64,000 nt of DNA from JAUIIK01 sp041390865. GTDB taxonomy: Bacteria; Chloroflexota; Chloroflexia; Thermomicrobiales; CFX8. The stretch's first letter is position 1; each line of letters opens with the position of its first letter. Below the pieces are notes generated by a model. That model did not search any database and was not told where the DNA came from. It saw nothing but the letters and a program-made list of their open reading frames with translations. The position numbers and the translations under genes were made by a program. The stretch is from contig JAWKPC010000008.1 of NCBI GenBank assembly GCA_041390865.1, positions 101,946 to 165,945 on the forward strand, written 5' to 3'. Of the stretch, positions 14,736 through 23,254 are shown in pieces.

Positions 14736-15494
14736 TTATTCGAAGTCCATCGTCCGGAGGCGGAGAGCCGAGAGGGCGAGCGACACGACGATCGCGACGG
14801 CAAGTGCCGGGAAGGCTGCGTAAAGATGGACGGCATTGTCGAGCGTGACATCGGGATCGTTGACAAGGCGAACGAAAATCGACTCCACATAATGTCGAAT
14901 GCTGAGCGTCCAGACGCCGGGAATGAACCGGCTTAGCAGCGATTCCCAGATGAGCGCGTAGAAGATGCCGACGATCAGGGCTCTCGGGACGATCAGGCTC
15001 ACTGCCACGAACACAGCGCCATATGCCGCGACGCCGATCAGAACAGCGATCAGCGCCGCCACCAGCACTTCAACGGTGTCTGGCAGGTCGCTGGCAGAGA
15101 TCAGGATCCATGTTCCAATGACCCCGAACCAGAGAGCGAGCACTGTCGATTCGGTGACGGCCAGGTACTTCTCGGCGACGATTCTAAATCGCGAGATCGG
15201 TTTGATGACCAGATAGACCATCGTCCGGTCGTCGATCTCATCGCGAAACGCGCTGGTAGCGAGGATGAGCGTCGCAATCGGCACAAGCGTCCCGAACACG
15301 ATCCCGAGCATGACGCCACTCATGAACACAAACGGCGTATCGGTGACGTCGCCGACCTGATATATGACGCCGAAGATCATTGGCAACGCCGCAAAAAAGG
15401 CGACGAACCGGATCGCCTTGCCGCTGCTGAAGTGCAGCAGCGTCAGGGTCGAGACCGGTAGCAGGGAGATGAGCGAGCGGGTGAATCCTGACAT
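14736..15494 (-). CDS. ABC-2 type transporter permease
   Basis: The 252-residue membrane protein has about six TM helices. A cytoplasmic loop reads AFRDEIDDRTMVYLVIKPISR, where R..TM.YL..KPISR is the conserved motif of ABC-2 permeases of the NatB/ABC2_membrane type. It follows an ATPase gene with a two-base gap and is the last gene of a five-gene minus-strand operon. Such pairs export lipids, peptides or antibiotics, or act on the cell envelope. The substrate is not visible. Confidence 0.82.
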   Translation of the reverse strand: MSGFTRSLISLLPVSTLTLLHFSSGKAIRFVAFFAALPMIFGVIYQVGDVTDTPFVFMSGVMLGIVFGTLVPIATLILATSAFRDEIDDRTMVYLVIKPISRFRIVAEKYLAVTESTVLALWFGVIGTWILISASDLPDTVEVLVAALIAVLIGVAAYGAVFVAVSLIVPRALIVGIFYALIWESLLSRFIPGVWTLSIRHYVESIFVRLVNDPDVTLDNAVHLYAAFPALAVAIVVSLALSALRLRTMDFE

Positions 15495-15496
15495 GA

Positions 15497-16474
15497 TTAT
15501 CGGCCAACCACGTAGGCGAAGACGCTCGTGAGGGAATCATCGAGCGCCGAGACTTCATACAGCGTGATCTTTTCGCGGGCTGCGACGGCGGCGACGTTCC
15601 GGTAAAAGGTCCGAACGTCTCCGGCCTCGACCTGGATCGCGCTCGGGCTGCCATTTTGCTCGATGATGCTCACCGAATCCACCGACATTTCCTGAATGAG
15701 CGCCGACGCGAACCGGCGCGGCTCGCTGGAGCGGACGCGAATCTTCGAGGCCTGCTCGTCCATTCGCTCGCGGATCGTGTGGAAGTTGCCGGCGGCGGCG
15801 AGCTTGCCGTTCACGATGACGAGGATCCGGTCAGCGAATCGCTCGACCTCGTCGAGGACATGGGACGAAACCAGGACCGTTCGGCCCTCGGCGCCCAGCC
15901 TTTGGATGAGTTCGATCGTTCGGAGTCGCTGGAGCGGATCGGTTCCCGAAAGCGGCTCGTCCATGAGCAGCACCTGTGGATCGTGGACCAGTGCGGCCGC
16001 GATCTTCGCGCGCTGGCGCATGCCTTTGGAATATCCCCCGAGCTTCCGGTCGGCATCTTCGACGAGATCGACTATCTCCAGTGCTCGCTGGGTGGCGGCC
16101 TCGGGATTGGAAACTTCCTGAAGTACGGCGTTGAGATAGAGAAACTCGCGGCCGGTCAGGAAGGGATACATGTGTTCCTGTTCCGGCACGAGCCCGACCT
16201 GCCGGTAGAGATCCCTGTCGCCACGGACGGAGCGTCCCAGAATCTCGATTTTTCCAGCTGACGGCCGGAGCAGTCCGGTCAGCATCTCGAGCATCGTCGA
16301 TTTGCCGGCGCCGTTCGGTCCCAGCAGCGCTGTCACGCCGGCTTCGAGCGAGAATGAAATGTCCGAAACGGCGACGACATCGCCATAGAACTTGGATACC
16401 TGCGTTACCCGGATCGTCGCGACTGGTTGAGCGATAACCTGGTCCTGCGGGGCGGTGGCCGTTTGGCTCGACAT
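15497..16474 (-). CDS. ABC transporter ATP-binding protein
   Basis: The 325-residue protein has a full nucleotide-binding domain: Walker A GPNGAGKS (residues 52-59), Q-loop near VGLVPEQEHMYP, signature YSKGMRQRAKIAAAL near 148-162 and Walker B VLLMDEPLSG. The signature starts SKGMRQ rather than LSGGQ, which is usual in ABC-2 exporters. A C-terminal extension of about 90 residues is typical of the CcmA/NatA group. It lies between two ABC-2 permease genes with two-base gaps on each side and most likely pairs with the downstream one. Confidence 0.9.
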   Translation of the reverse strand: MSSQTATAPQDQVIAQPVATIRVTQVSKFYGDVVAVSDISFSLEAGVTALLGPNGAGKSTMLEMLTGLLRPSAGKIEILGRSVRGDRDLYRQVGLVPEQEHMYPFLTGREFLYLNAVLQEVSNPEAATQRALEIVDLVEDADRKLGGYSKGMRQRAKIAAALVHDPQVLLMDEPLSGTDPLQRLRTIELIQRLGAEGRTVLVSSHVLDEVERFADRILVIVNGKLAAAGNFHTIRERMDEQASKIRVRSSEPRRFASALIQEMSVDSVSIIEQNGSPSAIQVEAGDVRTFYRNVAAVAAREKITLYEVSALDDSLTSVFAYVVGR

Positions 16475-16476
16475 GG

Positions 16477-17460
16477 CTAGTCCTCCTGCAGGTAGGTTCG
16501 ATGCATCAGGAACATCGCGACACCGATGACGACCACGAGCCAGATTAACGTCACGACGCCCGGAAGATCCGTCGCCGCGAAGAGATCGTTCTGCGAATCC
16601 GTTCTGAAGAGCCAGCGCCGCAAGGAGTCGATGAAGTCGGGCGGGCTGATGAAGACGAGATAACCGCGCAAGCTCCCCTCACCGATCGCTTCGTAGAACG
16701 AACGAGCGATTCCCTGGAGCATCAGCGCGCCGATGATGAAGATCGCAGCCGCGACGCCCTTGCGCGTCGTGAATGTTGCGATCGACAAGCTCAGCGCTCC
16801 GAAGAATGCCGACACCAGCAGGCCGTAGCTCGTGATCTTGAGCAAGTCGGTTAGATGATTCGCGAAATAGCTGATCGGGCTGTCGTCGGAAAAGGTCAGG
16901 CCGAGGAAGAGCAGCAACGGAGGCCCGAAGATGATCGTCGACATGAGCAGACCCATCGCCGTCACCTTCGAGGCGAGATAGTCGAGCCTCGTGAGTGGCC
17001 GCGAGAAATAGAGTTGCAGGGTCCGCTCTCGTCTATCGTCGCAGAGCATTTCCGGCGCCAGGGCGCTGGCGTAGATCAGGATGACAATCTCGATCACGCC
17101 GTAAAGACTGTCGAAACCGAATCCTTCGAGGTCGCTGGCCGGAAGGAAAGCGAACAGGGCGACGATGATGAAAGCTGGTATGTAGGCGAGTCCGTAGAGG
17201 ATGATCGGCAGGATCTTCGAGGTCCAGCGCTTCTTGATCCCCAGCCCACGCTTGATCGAGTAGATGATCAGCCGGCGAATCGCGAACGAACGGCCGAGGC
17301 GTTCGCCCGAGTAGTGCTGGTAACCGCGGTCGAAGATCTCGCCATACGGTTGGGGCTGGCCCGTGCTGGCATTTGCTTCTGGATTAGCTTCCACCGGCGA
17401 CCGCCCGATCTTCTGTTCTGGTATGACGTTCGATGCCGCTGACGGTGCGGATATAGACAT
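16477..17460 (-). CDS. ABC-2 type transporter permease
   Basis: This 327-residue protein has a polar N-terminal region of about 75 residues, then six TM helices. It carries the ABC-2 motif as CDDRRERTLQLYFSRPLTRLDYL. Its ATG lies 77 bases inside the upstream ATPase gene. A GTG at 17394 would cut the overlap to 11 bases and remove 22 low-complexity residues, so the start is uncertain. It probably pairs with the ATPase at 17384-18355 to form the first of two ABC-2 transporters in this operon. Confidence 0.82.
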   Translation of the reverse strand: MSISAPSAASNVIPEQKIGRSPVEANPEANASTGQPQPYGEIFDRGYQHYSGERLGRSFAIRRLIIYSIKRGLGIKKRWTSKILPIILYGLAYIPAFIIVALFAFLPASDLEGFGFDSLYGVIEIVILIYASALAPEMLCDDRRERTLQLYFSRPLTRLDYLASKVTAMGLLMSTIIFGPPLLLFLGLTFSDDSPISYFANHLTDLLKITSYGLLVSAFFGALSLSIATFTTRKGVAAAIFIIGALMLQGIARSFYEAIGEGSLRGYLVFISPPDFIDSLRRWLFRTDSQNDLFAATDLPGVVTLIWLVVVIGVAMFLMHRTYLQED

Positions 17461-18355
17461 CCTCGAGCGTCAGCTCGCGCGGCTGCAGCGCTCGCAGGGA
17501 GACGCCGGACTCGACGACCGCGTCCCGCACCGCGTCAAACTCGCTGTCGGAGCTTGCCGAAATCACGATCTCGGAACCGGATTCGGTCGCTTCGATCCCC
17601 CTGGCCCTGAGAGCAGCCATGAAGCCGTTGCGCGCGCCGTCGATCCGGATGACGACGTCAGCCGTCGTACTTCGCAGGTTGGCGATGTCGTCAGCAACGA
17701 CCAGACTGCCGCTGTCCAACATGATGACATAATCACACACACGTTCGACGTCGCCGAGTATGTGGGATGACAGCATGACCGTGATGCCCAGCTCGTTGTG
17801 GATCTTCCGGATCAGGTCGAGCATTTCATCGCGACCTTGCGGGTCCATGCCGTTGGTCGGTTCGTCGAGAAAGACGAGGTCAGGGTCGTGAACGATCGCC
17901 TGGGCGAGTTTCGCGCGCTGCTTCATTCCGGTCGAAAACTCGCGCATCAGCCGGTAGCGTTCCTCGTTGAGCCCGACCTGATAGAGGACGTCGTTCGCCC
18001 GCTGGCGCGCCGCCCGGGTCGGTAGACCGCTCATCTCGGCCATGTGCCCGACAAAATCGGCGGCGGTGACGTCGCCGGGAAGGGTGTCCGACTCCGGCAT
18101 GTAGCCGATGCGTTGACGTATCTCCGGCCCCTGAGAGGCGACCGGCATACCCAGGACAGCCGCCGAGCCGGACGTGGGTTCGAGCAGGCCAAGGAGCCCC
18201 TTGATCAGCGTCGACTTACCGGCGCCGTTGGCTCCCAGCAGCCCGATTGCGGCTTCGGGCACTCTCACCGTCAGTGCCTCAAGGGCAACAATTGGTCCGT
18301 ACGCCTTGTGGAAGCTGTCGGTCTCGAATACGTACCGGCCCGAGTCGCTCGCCAT
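17384..18355 (-). CDS. ABC transporter ATP-binding protein
   Basis: This 323-residue ATPase shows Walker A GANGAGKS (residues 41-48), Q-loop in IGYMPESDTLPG, signature FSTGMKQRAKLAQAI near 142-156, Walker B LVFLDEPTNGMDP and an H-loop in MLSSHILGDVERVC. The C-terminal extension of about 80 residues is usual for ABC-2 exporters. It starts one base after the arginase-like stop and overlaps the permease gene at its 3' end. It is similar in layout to the second ATPase of the operon, so the two transporters may have arisen by duplication. Confidence 0.9.
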   Translation of the reverse strand: MASDSGRYVFETDSFHKAYGPIVALEALTVRVPEAAIGLLGANGAGKSTLIKGLLGLLEPTSGSAAVLGMPVASQGPEIRQRIGYMPESDTLPGDVTAADFVGHMAEMSGLPTRAARQRANDVLYQVGLNEERYRLMREFSTGMKQRAKLAQAIVHDPDLVFLDEPTNGMDPQGRDEMLDLIRKIHNELGITVMLSSHILGDVERVCDYVIMLDSGSLVVADDIANLRSTTADVVIRIDGARNGFMAALRARGIEATESGSEIVISASSDSEFDAVRDAVVESGVSLRALQPRELTLEDVYIRTVSGIERHTRTEDRAVAGGS

Positions 18356-18356
18356 G

Positions 18357-19265
18357 TTACCTGCTGGTCCACTCCGGGAGGCCGTGCCGCTCCCAGGATT
18401 CGATTCCCGCCTTCAGCAGTGCAGCGGCTGATTCCCGCGTCGTCTCGGCACCGTCGCCCTCGCCGGAGACGGACACCAGCGCGAGGGCGACGACCTTACC
18501 GGTCGCCATTACGGTATCGATTGCCTGGATGACCTGCTCGATGTCCGGTCCGTCCGGCTCCTGAGTGCCGTGGTTCGGGACGAACCGCGCATCGAGGATG
18601 TCAGAGTCGATGTGAAGATAGAGGTAGTCGCAGCGGCTGGCGAGGTCGGCGACGGCCTCTTCGAGATCGTCACCGGGGAATCCCTGGGCCGGAGCCGCAA
18701 TTCTTATCGACGTCGCGCGCACAAGTTGCTCTTCGGCAGGGTCGAGATTTCGCACGTCAACCATCAGGATGCGATCGGTCGGAATCGGGGCCGGGAGGTG
18801 GGACGCTTCCCTCCATTCCGGAAAGTCGAGGCCGGCAGCGACGGCGACCGGCATACCTCCGAGCATTCCCGATAGAGACGTCCGCGATGTGTTGAAATCT
18901 CCGTGGGCATCGAACCAGACGAGGCCGATCCGAGCGGTCGGGCCGTGAACGTCCTGCCAGCCGCCGAGCACGCCGGTGATGTGGGCGCAATCGCCACCGA
19001 CCATCACGGTGCCCCGGCCCTCTCGGATGCCATTCGCCACTGCGTCCGCAATTTCGCCCCCGATGATCCCAAGGTTGGCCGTCGGGCTCTCCTGGCGACG
19101 ATTCTCCGGGAATTCCGGATCGGTAAATGTCGCGCGATCCTCGAATTCACCGTATGCGCCGGATCGGCGGTAGAAATCGACCGAACGCTCGTCGCCGTCG
19201 GACGGGGTGCTGCCACGATAGCGGACACCAATCACGTTCAATCCACGCTCGGCCAGTGACGCCAT
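18357..19265 (-). CDS. Arginase/agmatinase-fold ureohydrolase family protein
   Basis: The 302-residue protein has the metal motifs of the ureohydrolase fold: GGDCAHITG near 93-101, WFDAHGDFN near 121-129 and HIDSDILDARFVPNHG near 221-236. Cys stands where the first His of GGDH is found in classical arginases, and DILDA replaces the usual D.LDP. Both changes occur in divergent family members, and they make arginine or agmatine hydrolysis uncertain. Other members use guanidino compounds or formimidoyl-glutamate. It is the first gene of an operon with four ABC-2 genes and is divergent from the epimerase at 19352. Confidence 0.8.
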   Translation of the reverse strand: MASLAERGLNVIGVRYRGSTPSDGDERSVDFYRRSGAYGEFEDRATFTDPEFPENRRQESPTANLGIIGGEIADAVANGIREGRGTVMVGGDCAHITGVLGGWQDVHGPTARIGLVWFDAHGDFNTSRTSLSGMLGGMPVAVAAGLDFPEWREASHLPAPIPTDRILMVDVRNLDPAEEQLVRATSIRIAAPAQGFPGDDLEEAVADLASRCDYLYLHIDSDILDARFVPNHGTQEPDGPDIEQVIQAIDTVMATGKVVALALVSVSGEGDGAETTRESAAALLKAGIESWERHGLPEWTSR

Positions 19266-19351
19266 CTCGACCCCATTCTTCGAATGCCACTATCCTTACT
19301 CGAGGCATCGTACCAGCAGTACAAGCCGGATGCAGAGAGGAAGGCACGCCA

Positions 19352-20350
19352 ATGGACGTTCTCGTAACTGGCGCACGCGGTTTCGTTGGAATGAATATTG
19401 CGCGGTACCTCGCTACAAACGGCGCAACAGTCTGGGCTGCGGATCGAAGTCCGGTCGATGGCTGGATCGAGCGGTTCCTCGCAAGCTGTTCTGCCCGAAT
19501 CCATCACATTACGGCCGATCTCTCGACAGAAGGTGAACTCCTTCGAACCCTTGATCCGACTGCGGAGCTCACCGCCGTTGTCCACGCGGCGGTCGTTACC
19601 GCTACGACCACGGAGGTCGAAAAGCGTGACGCCCGCGGCATCGTCGATTCCAATGTCGGCGGGACGATCGAGGCACTGAATGCGGCGGTCGAGCTCGGCG
19701 CAAGTCGCTTCATCTACGTTTCCAGTCCATCGGCCATCGGGCGCGTGTCTTCGGCCGACCCGGTCGACGAAGCGGTTACACCTCGTCCCGACTCGCTCTA
19801 CGGCATCACCAAGCTCGCCAGCGAGCAGATCGTTGATCGTTGGACTGATCTCTTCGATCTGGAAGCTGCGTCGGTCCGCATCGCCCAGCCGTACGGTCCA
19901 GGCGAGCGGGCGACGAGCGCCCGGATAAGAACCTCGCCGATCTGGGAGTGGCTGCGCGATGCAGAGCCTGGTGCAGTGTTGCCGACCGGTCCGCTGGAAC
20001 GCGCCCGCGACTGGACCTATGTCGAGGACACTGCGGAAGGAATCGGCCGGCTTGTCACGGCCGATCGGCTGTCGACCAATCTCTATCACCTCGGAACTGG
20101 AAAACAGGCGCGGGTGGCGGATGTTTTCGATGCGTTGAATGCGCGGATCGGCGGCCTCGAATACGACGAAGATCCGGCGCCGGACGCGCTCAACCCCAAT
20201 ATCGCCGGTCCGGGGCGGCCGCCACTCGACGTACGCCGTTTCGAATCCGAATTCTCATGGAAACCGGCTACCTCAATACAGGATGGAATGTCCCGGTACC
20301 TCGACTGGTGGGCGGGATTCCAGGATGAATCCGGCTCTCCCGGCGATTGA
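19352..20350 (+). CDS. NAD-dependent epimerase/dehydratase family protein
   Basis: I placed the start at the ATG at 19352 (AGAGGAAGG upstream), where the Rossmann strand MDVLVTGARGFVGMNIARYL begins; longer in-frame readings add non-conserved sequence. The 332-residue extended-SDR protein has the NAD loop TGARGFVG (residues 6-13), an S-rich strand YVSSPSAIG and the catalytic pair Tyr150/Lys154 in YGITK. These enzymes act on nucleotide sugars or other carbonyl substrates. No neighbouring glycosyl gene narrows the substrate. Confidence 0.87.
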   Translation: MDVLVTGARGFVGMNIARYLATNGATVWAADRSPVDGWIERFLASCSARIHHITADLSTEGELLRTLDPTAELTAVVHAAVVTATTTEVEKRDARGIVDSNVGGTIEALNAAVELGASRFIYVSSPSAIGRVSSADPVDEAVTPRPDSLYGITKLASEQIVDRWTDLFDLEAASVRIAQPYGPGERATSARIRTSPIWEWLRDAEPGAVLPTGPLERARDWTYVEDTAEGIGRLVTADRLSTNLYHLGTGKQARVADVFDALNARIGGLEYDEDPAPDALNPNIAGPGRPPLDVRRFESEFSWKPATSIQDGMSRYLDWWAGFQDESGSPGD

Positions 20351-20440
20351 TCCCGCTGGACGAGAAAGCGGCGAGGCTACGTACCCTCGCCGCCATATGA
20401 CAAACAGCCGGCTAGCCCGATATAGCCACCGGGCGATCGT

Positions 20441-21826
20441 TCAGCTGGTCTCTGCCAGACGATCGAATAGCGCGCAGTAGCCGCGCCGGGCCATGTCGAA
20501 CGAACGCAGCTGGAAATTCTCATTTGGCGCGTGGCCGCGGCTGTCCGGCATTCCCCAGGAGTAGAAGATCATGTCGGCGTTCAGGACCTCCTGGTACGTC
20601 GCGGCGATCGGCAGCGTTCCTCCAAGACGCACAAAGTAGGGATCGCGGTCATAGAGATCGCCCAGAACTTCCGAGGCTGCCTGAATTGCCGGGTGATCGC
20701 GGTTGACCCGGAAGGCGCGTGATCCGCCGGTTGTCCGCCGGTCGATCGAGACGGTAGATCCTGGAGGTGCGTGCTCAATGACGGGTGACTCGATGAGGTC
20801 GATGATCTTGTCCGGGTCCTGATCGGGTACGAGCCGGCAGGTGATCTTGAAGTGCGCTTCGGCGGGAGTGACCGTTTTCGTGCCCGGACCGGTGAAGCCG
20901 CCCCAGATGCCGTTGAGATCCAGCGTCGGACGGGCCCAGTTCAGCTCGACCGGGGTGTAACCGGTCTCACCGATGAATGCCGAGGCTCCAATGTCTTCGA
21001 GGTAGCTTTCCGCGTGGAAGGGCGCCTCGGCGAAGTCCGCTCGCTCCGCGTCCGTCAACGGGACGACGTCATCATAGAAGCCTTTGACCGCCACGCGGTT
21101 CTCGTTATCGTGCAGTGTGGCTGCGAGCTGGGCTGCAGCGCGCACCGCATTCTGAACCGAGGCGCCGTACATTCCCGAGTGGAGATCCGTTCCAGCCGTT
21201 CGGATATCGACCTGGCAACCAGTCACTCCCTTTGTGCCCAGGGTCAGTGACGGAGTGTCCGGTCCCCACATGCCACCGTCGGCGCAGAGGACGAAGTCGC
21301 ACGCGAGCAGCTCTGCATTCTGCTTTACGAATGCGGGCAGGCTCGGCGAGCCGATTTCCTCCTCGCCCTCGAAGTTGAACTTCAGGTTGATTGGTGGCTC
21401 TCCGGCTGTCTCATGCATCGCCTCAACGGCCTTGATCGGCATGAAGAGGTTGCCCTTGTCGTCAGCGGCGCCACGGGCATAGATCCGGTCGTTCCGGACG
21501 GCTGGCTCGAAGGGCGGAGTTTCCCAGAGATCGAGCGGGTCCGGCGGCTGGACATCGTAGTGGCCATAGATCAGAGCGGTCGGCTTTGACTCGTCGACGA
21601 TCCACTCGCCGTACACGACCGGGTTGCCGTCGGTTTCGAGGATCTCGACGCGCGGGACGCCGGCGGCTTCGAGCTTTTGCGCTACCCACGCGGCTGCCGC
21701 GCGCATGTCATCCTTGTGTTCCGGGAGCGAGCTGACGCTCGGGATTCGCAGAAACTCCAGCAGCTCGTCGAGGTGTCGAGAACGGTTCTCCGAAAGGTAC
21801 TGTTCCCATGCTGGTTGGTCCGCCAA
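20441..21826 (-). CDS. M20 family metallo-dipeptidase
   Basis: I chose TTG at 21826 because GGAG lies exactly six bases upstream and the protein then begins like M20 dipeptidases (DQPAWEQYLSENRSRHLDEL); an ATG at 21889 is possible. The 461-residue protein has the di-zinc motifs YGHYDVQPPDP, GAADDKG and FEGEEEIGSPSL (with catalytic Glu). A lid domain carries TKGVTGCQVDIR..G.DLHSGMYG. The family hydrolyses dipeptides such as carnosine-like or Xaa-Xaa substrates in the cytoplasm. It is convergent with the epimerase gene and divergent from the gene at 21918. Confidence 0.9.
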   Translation of the reverse strand: MADQPAWEQYLSENRSRHLDELLEFLRIPSVSSLPEHKDDMRAAAAWVAQKLEAAGVPRVEILETDGNPVVYGEWIVDESKPTALIYGHYDVQPPDPLDLWETPPFEPAVRNDRIYARGAADDKGNLFMPIKAVEAMHETAGEPPINLKFNFEGEEEIGSPSLPAFVKQNAELLACDFVLCADGGMWGPDTPSLTLGTKGVTGCQVDIRTAGTDLHSGMYGASVQNAVRAAAQLAATLHDNENRVAVKGFYDDVVPLTDAERADFAEAPFHAESYLEDIGASAFIGETGYTPVELNWARPTLDLNGIWGGFTGPGTKTVTPAEAHFKITCRLVPDQDPDKIIDLIESPVIEHAPPGSTVSIDRRTTGGSRAFRVNRDHPAIQAASEVLGDLYDRDPYFVRLGGTLPIAATYQEVLNADMIFYSWGMPDSRGHAPNENFQLRSFDMARRGYCALFDRLAETS

Positions 21827-21917
21827 TTGATGCTCCAATCGCTTCAAATATAGTGTTGCCTGTCTACCGGATATCGATGGCCGTTGCAAGCATCACTCAC
21901 CGCGTCGGAGGACGAAC

Positions 21918-22427
21918 ATGAGCAGTACTGCGAAGGCAAAGACGCTTCGACGTCGCGAATTCATGGATCTTGTCAAGAACGCCTGTCAGGACTCGCTGAC
22001 CGGGAAGCAGGCGGACGCACAATCGCGCAGTACGATGAACCTGCTCAAAATACATTTCAACGCAAACTATCGTATCCACTACGAGTTGATGATCAGCGCC
22101 GAGAACGGCGTCATCGAGCTCGGCCTGCACTTCGAGGATGGGCCGGAGTCGACGGCCGCGCTTCTCGAGTTCTTCGACACTTACGTTCTGGAAATCAAGG
22201 ATCGTCTGGGCGTCTCGTTCGAGGTCGAGCGATGGACCAAGTCGTGGGGGCACTGTTTCGAGATCCATCCTATCGAGCCGCTGACGCCAGCCTTCGCCCG
22301 TCGCCTTGGCAACCGTCTCGGGGAGGTGATCGAGGTGCTTCAGCCAATCCTCGATGAGGCTTTCGCCCGTGAGATCGCCTCGGAAACCCCGCGCCCGTCC
22401 AGCGGGCGACGCAGATTTAGGCGCTAA
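21918..22427 (+). CDS. Hypothetical protein (169 aa)
   Basis: A good SD (GAGGACG) precedes the ATG. The protein is soluble, with an alternating strand/helix pattern: NYRIHYELMISAENGVIELGLHFEDG, then a helical stretch with a possible DNA- or protein-binding face, and a basic Arg-rich C-terminus (GRRRFRR). I do not recognise the family. The composition resembles that of restriction-associated DUF4268-like or nuclease-accessory domains, but not strongly enough to name it. It lies before the superoxide dismutase gene on the same strand, separated by 132 bases. Confidence 0.55.
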   Translation: MSSTAKAKTLRRREFMDLVKNACQDSLTGKQADAQSRSTMNLLKIHFNANYRIHYELMISAENGVIELGLHFEDGPESTAALLEFFDTYVLEIKDRLGVSFEVERWTKSWGHCFEIHPIEPLTPAFARRLGNRLGEVIEVLQPILDEAFAREIASETPRPSSGRRRFRR

Positions 22428-22559
22428 ATGTGACGTGCTTACGTGATTTCTCCCATTGCGATCAAGTAAACGGCTGTTCTAAGCTAATCATGAGGGATGT
22501 CGCGACGGTGCGATGTCCCGGCTTACCGACCCCGATCGGAACAATGGGAGGAACCTGCA

Positions 22560-23174
22560 TTGGCACATCAACTACCTGACCTACCTTATGCGAAAGACGC
22601 ACTCGAGCCGCATATCGATGCGCGGACGATGGAGATCCATCACGATCGACATCACGCGGCCTACGTAAATAATCTGAATTCGGCAATCGAAGGCAACAGC
22701 GACCTCGAGTCCAAGAGCATCGAAGATTTGCTCTCCGACATCGATTCGGTTCCCGAGAACATCCGGACCGCTGTGCGAAACAACGGCGGCGGACATGCGA
22801 ACCACTCGCTCTTCTGGGAAATCATGAGCGGCGACGGCGGCGGCAGCCCGAGCGGCGCTCTGGCCGACGCGATCAACGCCAAGTTCGGCGGCGTCGACCA
22901 GCTCAAGGAAGCCGTGAATTCGGCCGGCGCCGGCCAGTTCGGTAGCGGCTGGACGTGGCTTGTCGTTGACGGAAACGGCGACCTCGAAGTTCTCTCGACG
23001 GCCAACCAGGACAGCCCGCTGATGTCCGGCAAGACACCGATTCTTGGAATCGACGTCTGGGAGCACGCCTACTACCTGAAGTATCAGAACGCGCGCCCGG
23101 GCTATCTCGATGCCTGGTGGAACGTCGTCAACTGGGACGAAGTCGCCAAGCGGTACGAGGCGGCAAAGAGCTAG
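22560..23174 (+). CDS. sodA: Superoxide dismutase, Mn type
   Basis: The gene starts at TTG (22560) with GGGAGG upstream, giving 204 residues, the usual size. The four metal ligands are present: His27 in TMEIHHDRHH, His82 in GGHANHSLFW, Asp165 and His169 in DVWEHAYY. Gln150 in TANQDSPL is the manganese-type outer-sphere glutamine (iron enzymes carry it earlier in the chain), so Mn is favoured, though cambialistic use cannot be excluded. It converts superoxide to H2O2 and O2 in the cytoplasm. A strong terminator follows, so it is probably monocistronic. Confidence 0.95.
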   Translation: MAHQLPDLPYAKDALEPHIDARTMEIHHDRHHAAYVNNLNSAIEGNSDLESKSIEDLLSDIDSVPENIRTAVRNNGGGHANHSLFWEIMSGDGGGSPSGALADAINAKFGGVDQLKEAVNSAGAGQFGSGWTWLVVDGNGDLEVLSTANQDSPLMSGKTPILGIDVWEHAYYLKYQNARPGYLDAWWNVVNWDEVAKRYEAAKS

Positions 23175-23196
23175 CACCCAATCGACGCGACAGTAA

Positions 23197-23228
23197 GAGA
23201 GCCCGCCGGATTCTTCCGGCGGGCTCTC
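23197..23228 (+). terminator. Rho-independent terminator after sodA
   Basis: A perfect 14-bp stem (23197-23210 with 23215-23228) with a TTCT loop starts 22 bases after the sodA stop, followed by TTCTGCG. It also lies just beyond the convergent gene ending at 23255 and may serve both. Confidence 0.8.
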
Positions 23229-23254
23229 TTCTGCGCGTTATTCGCAGACTGCGA

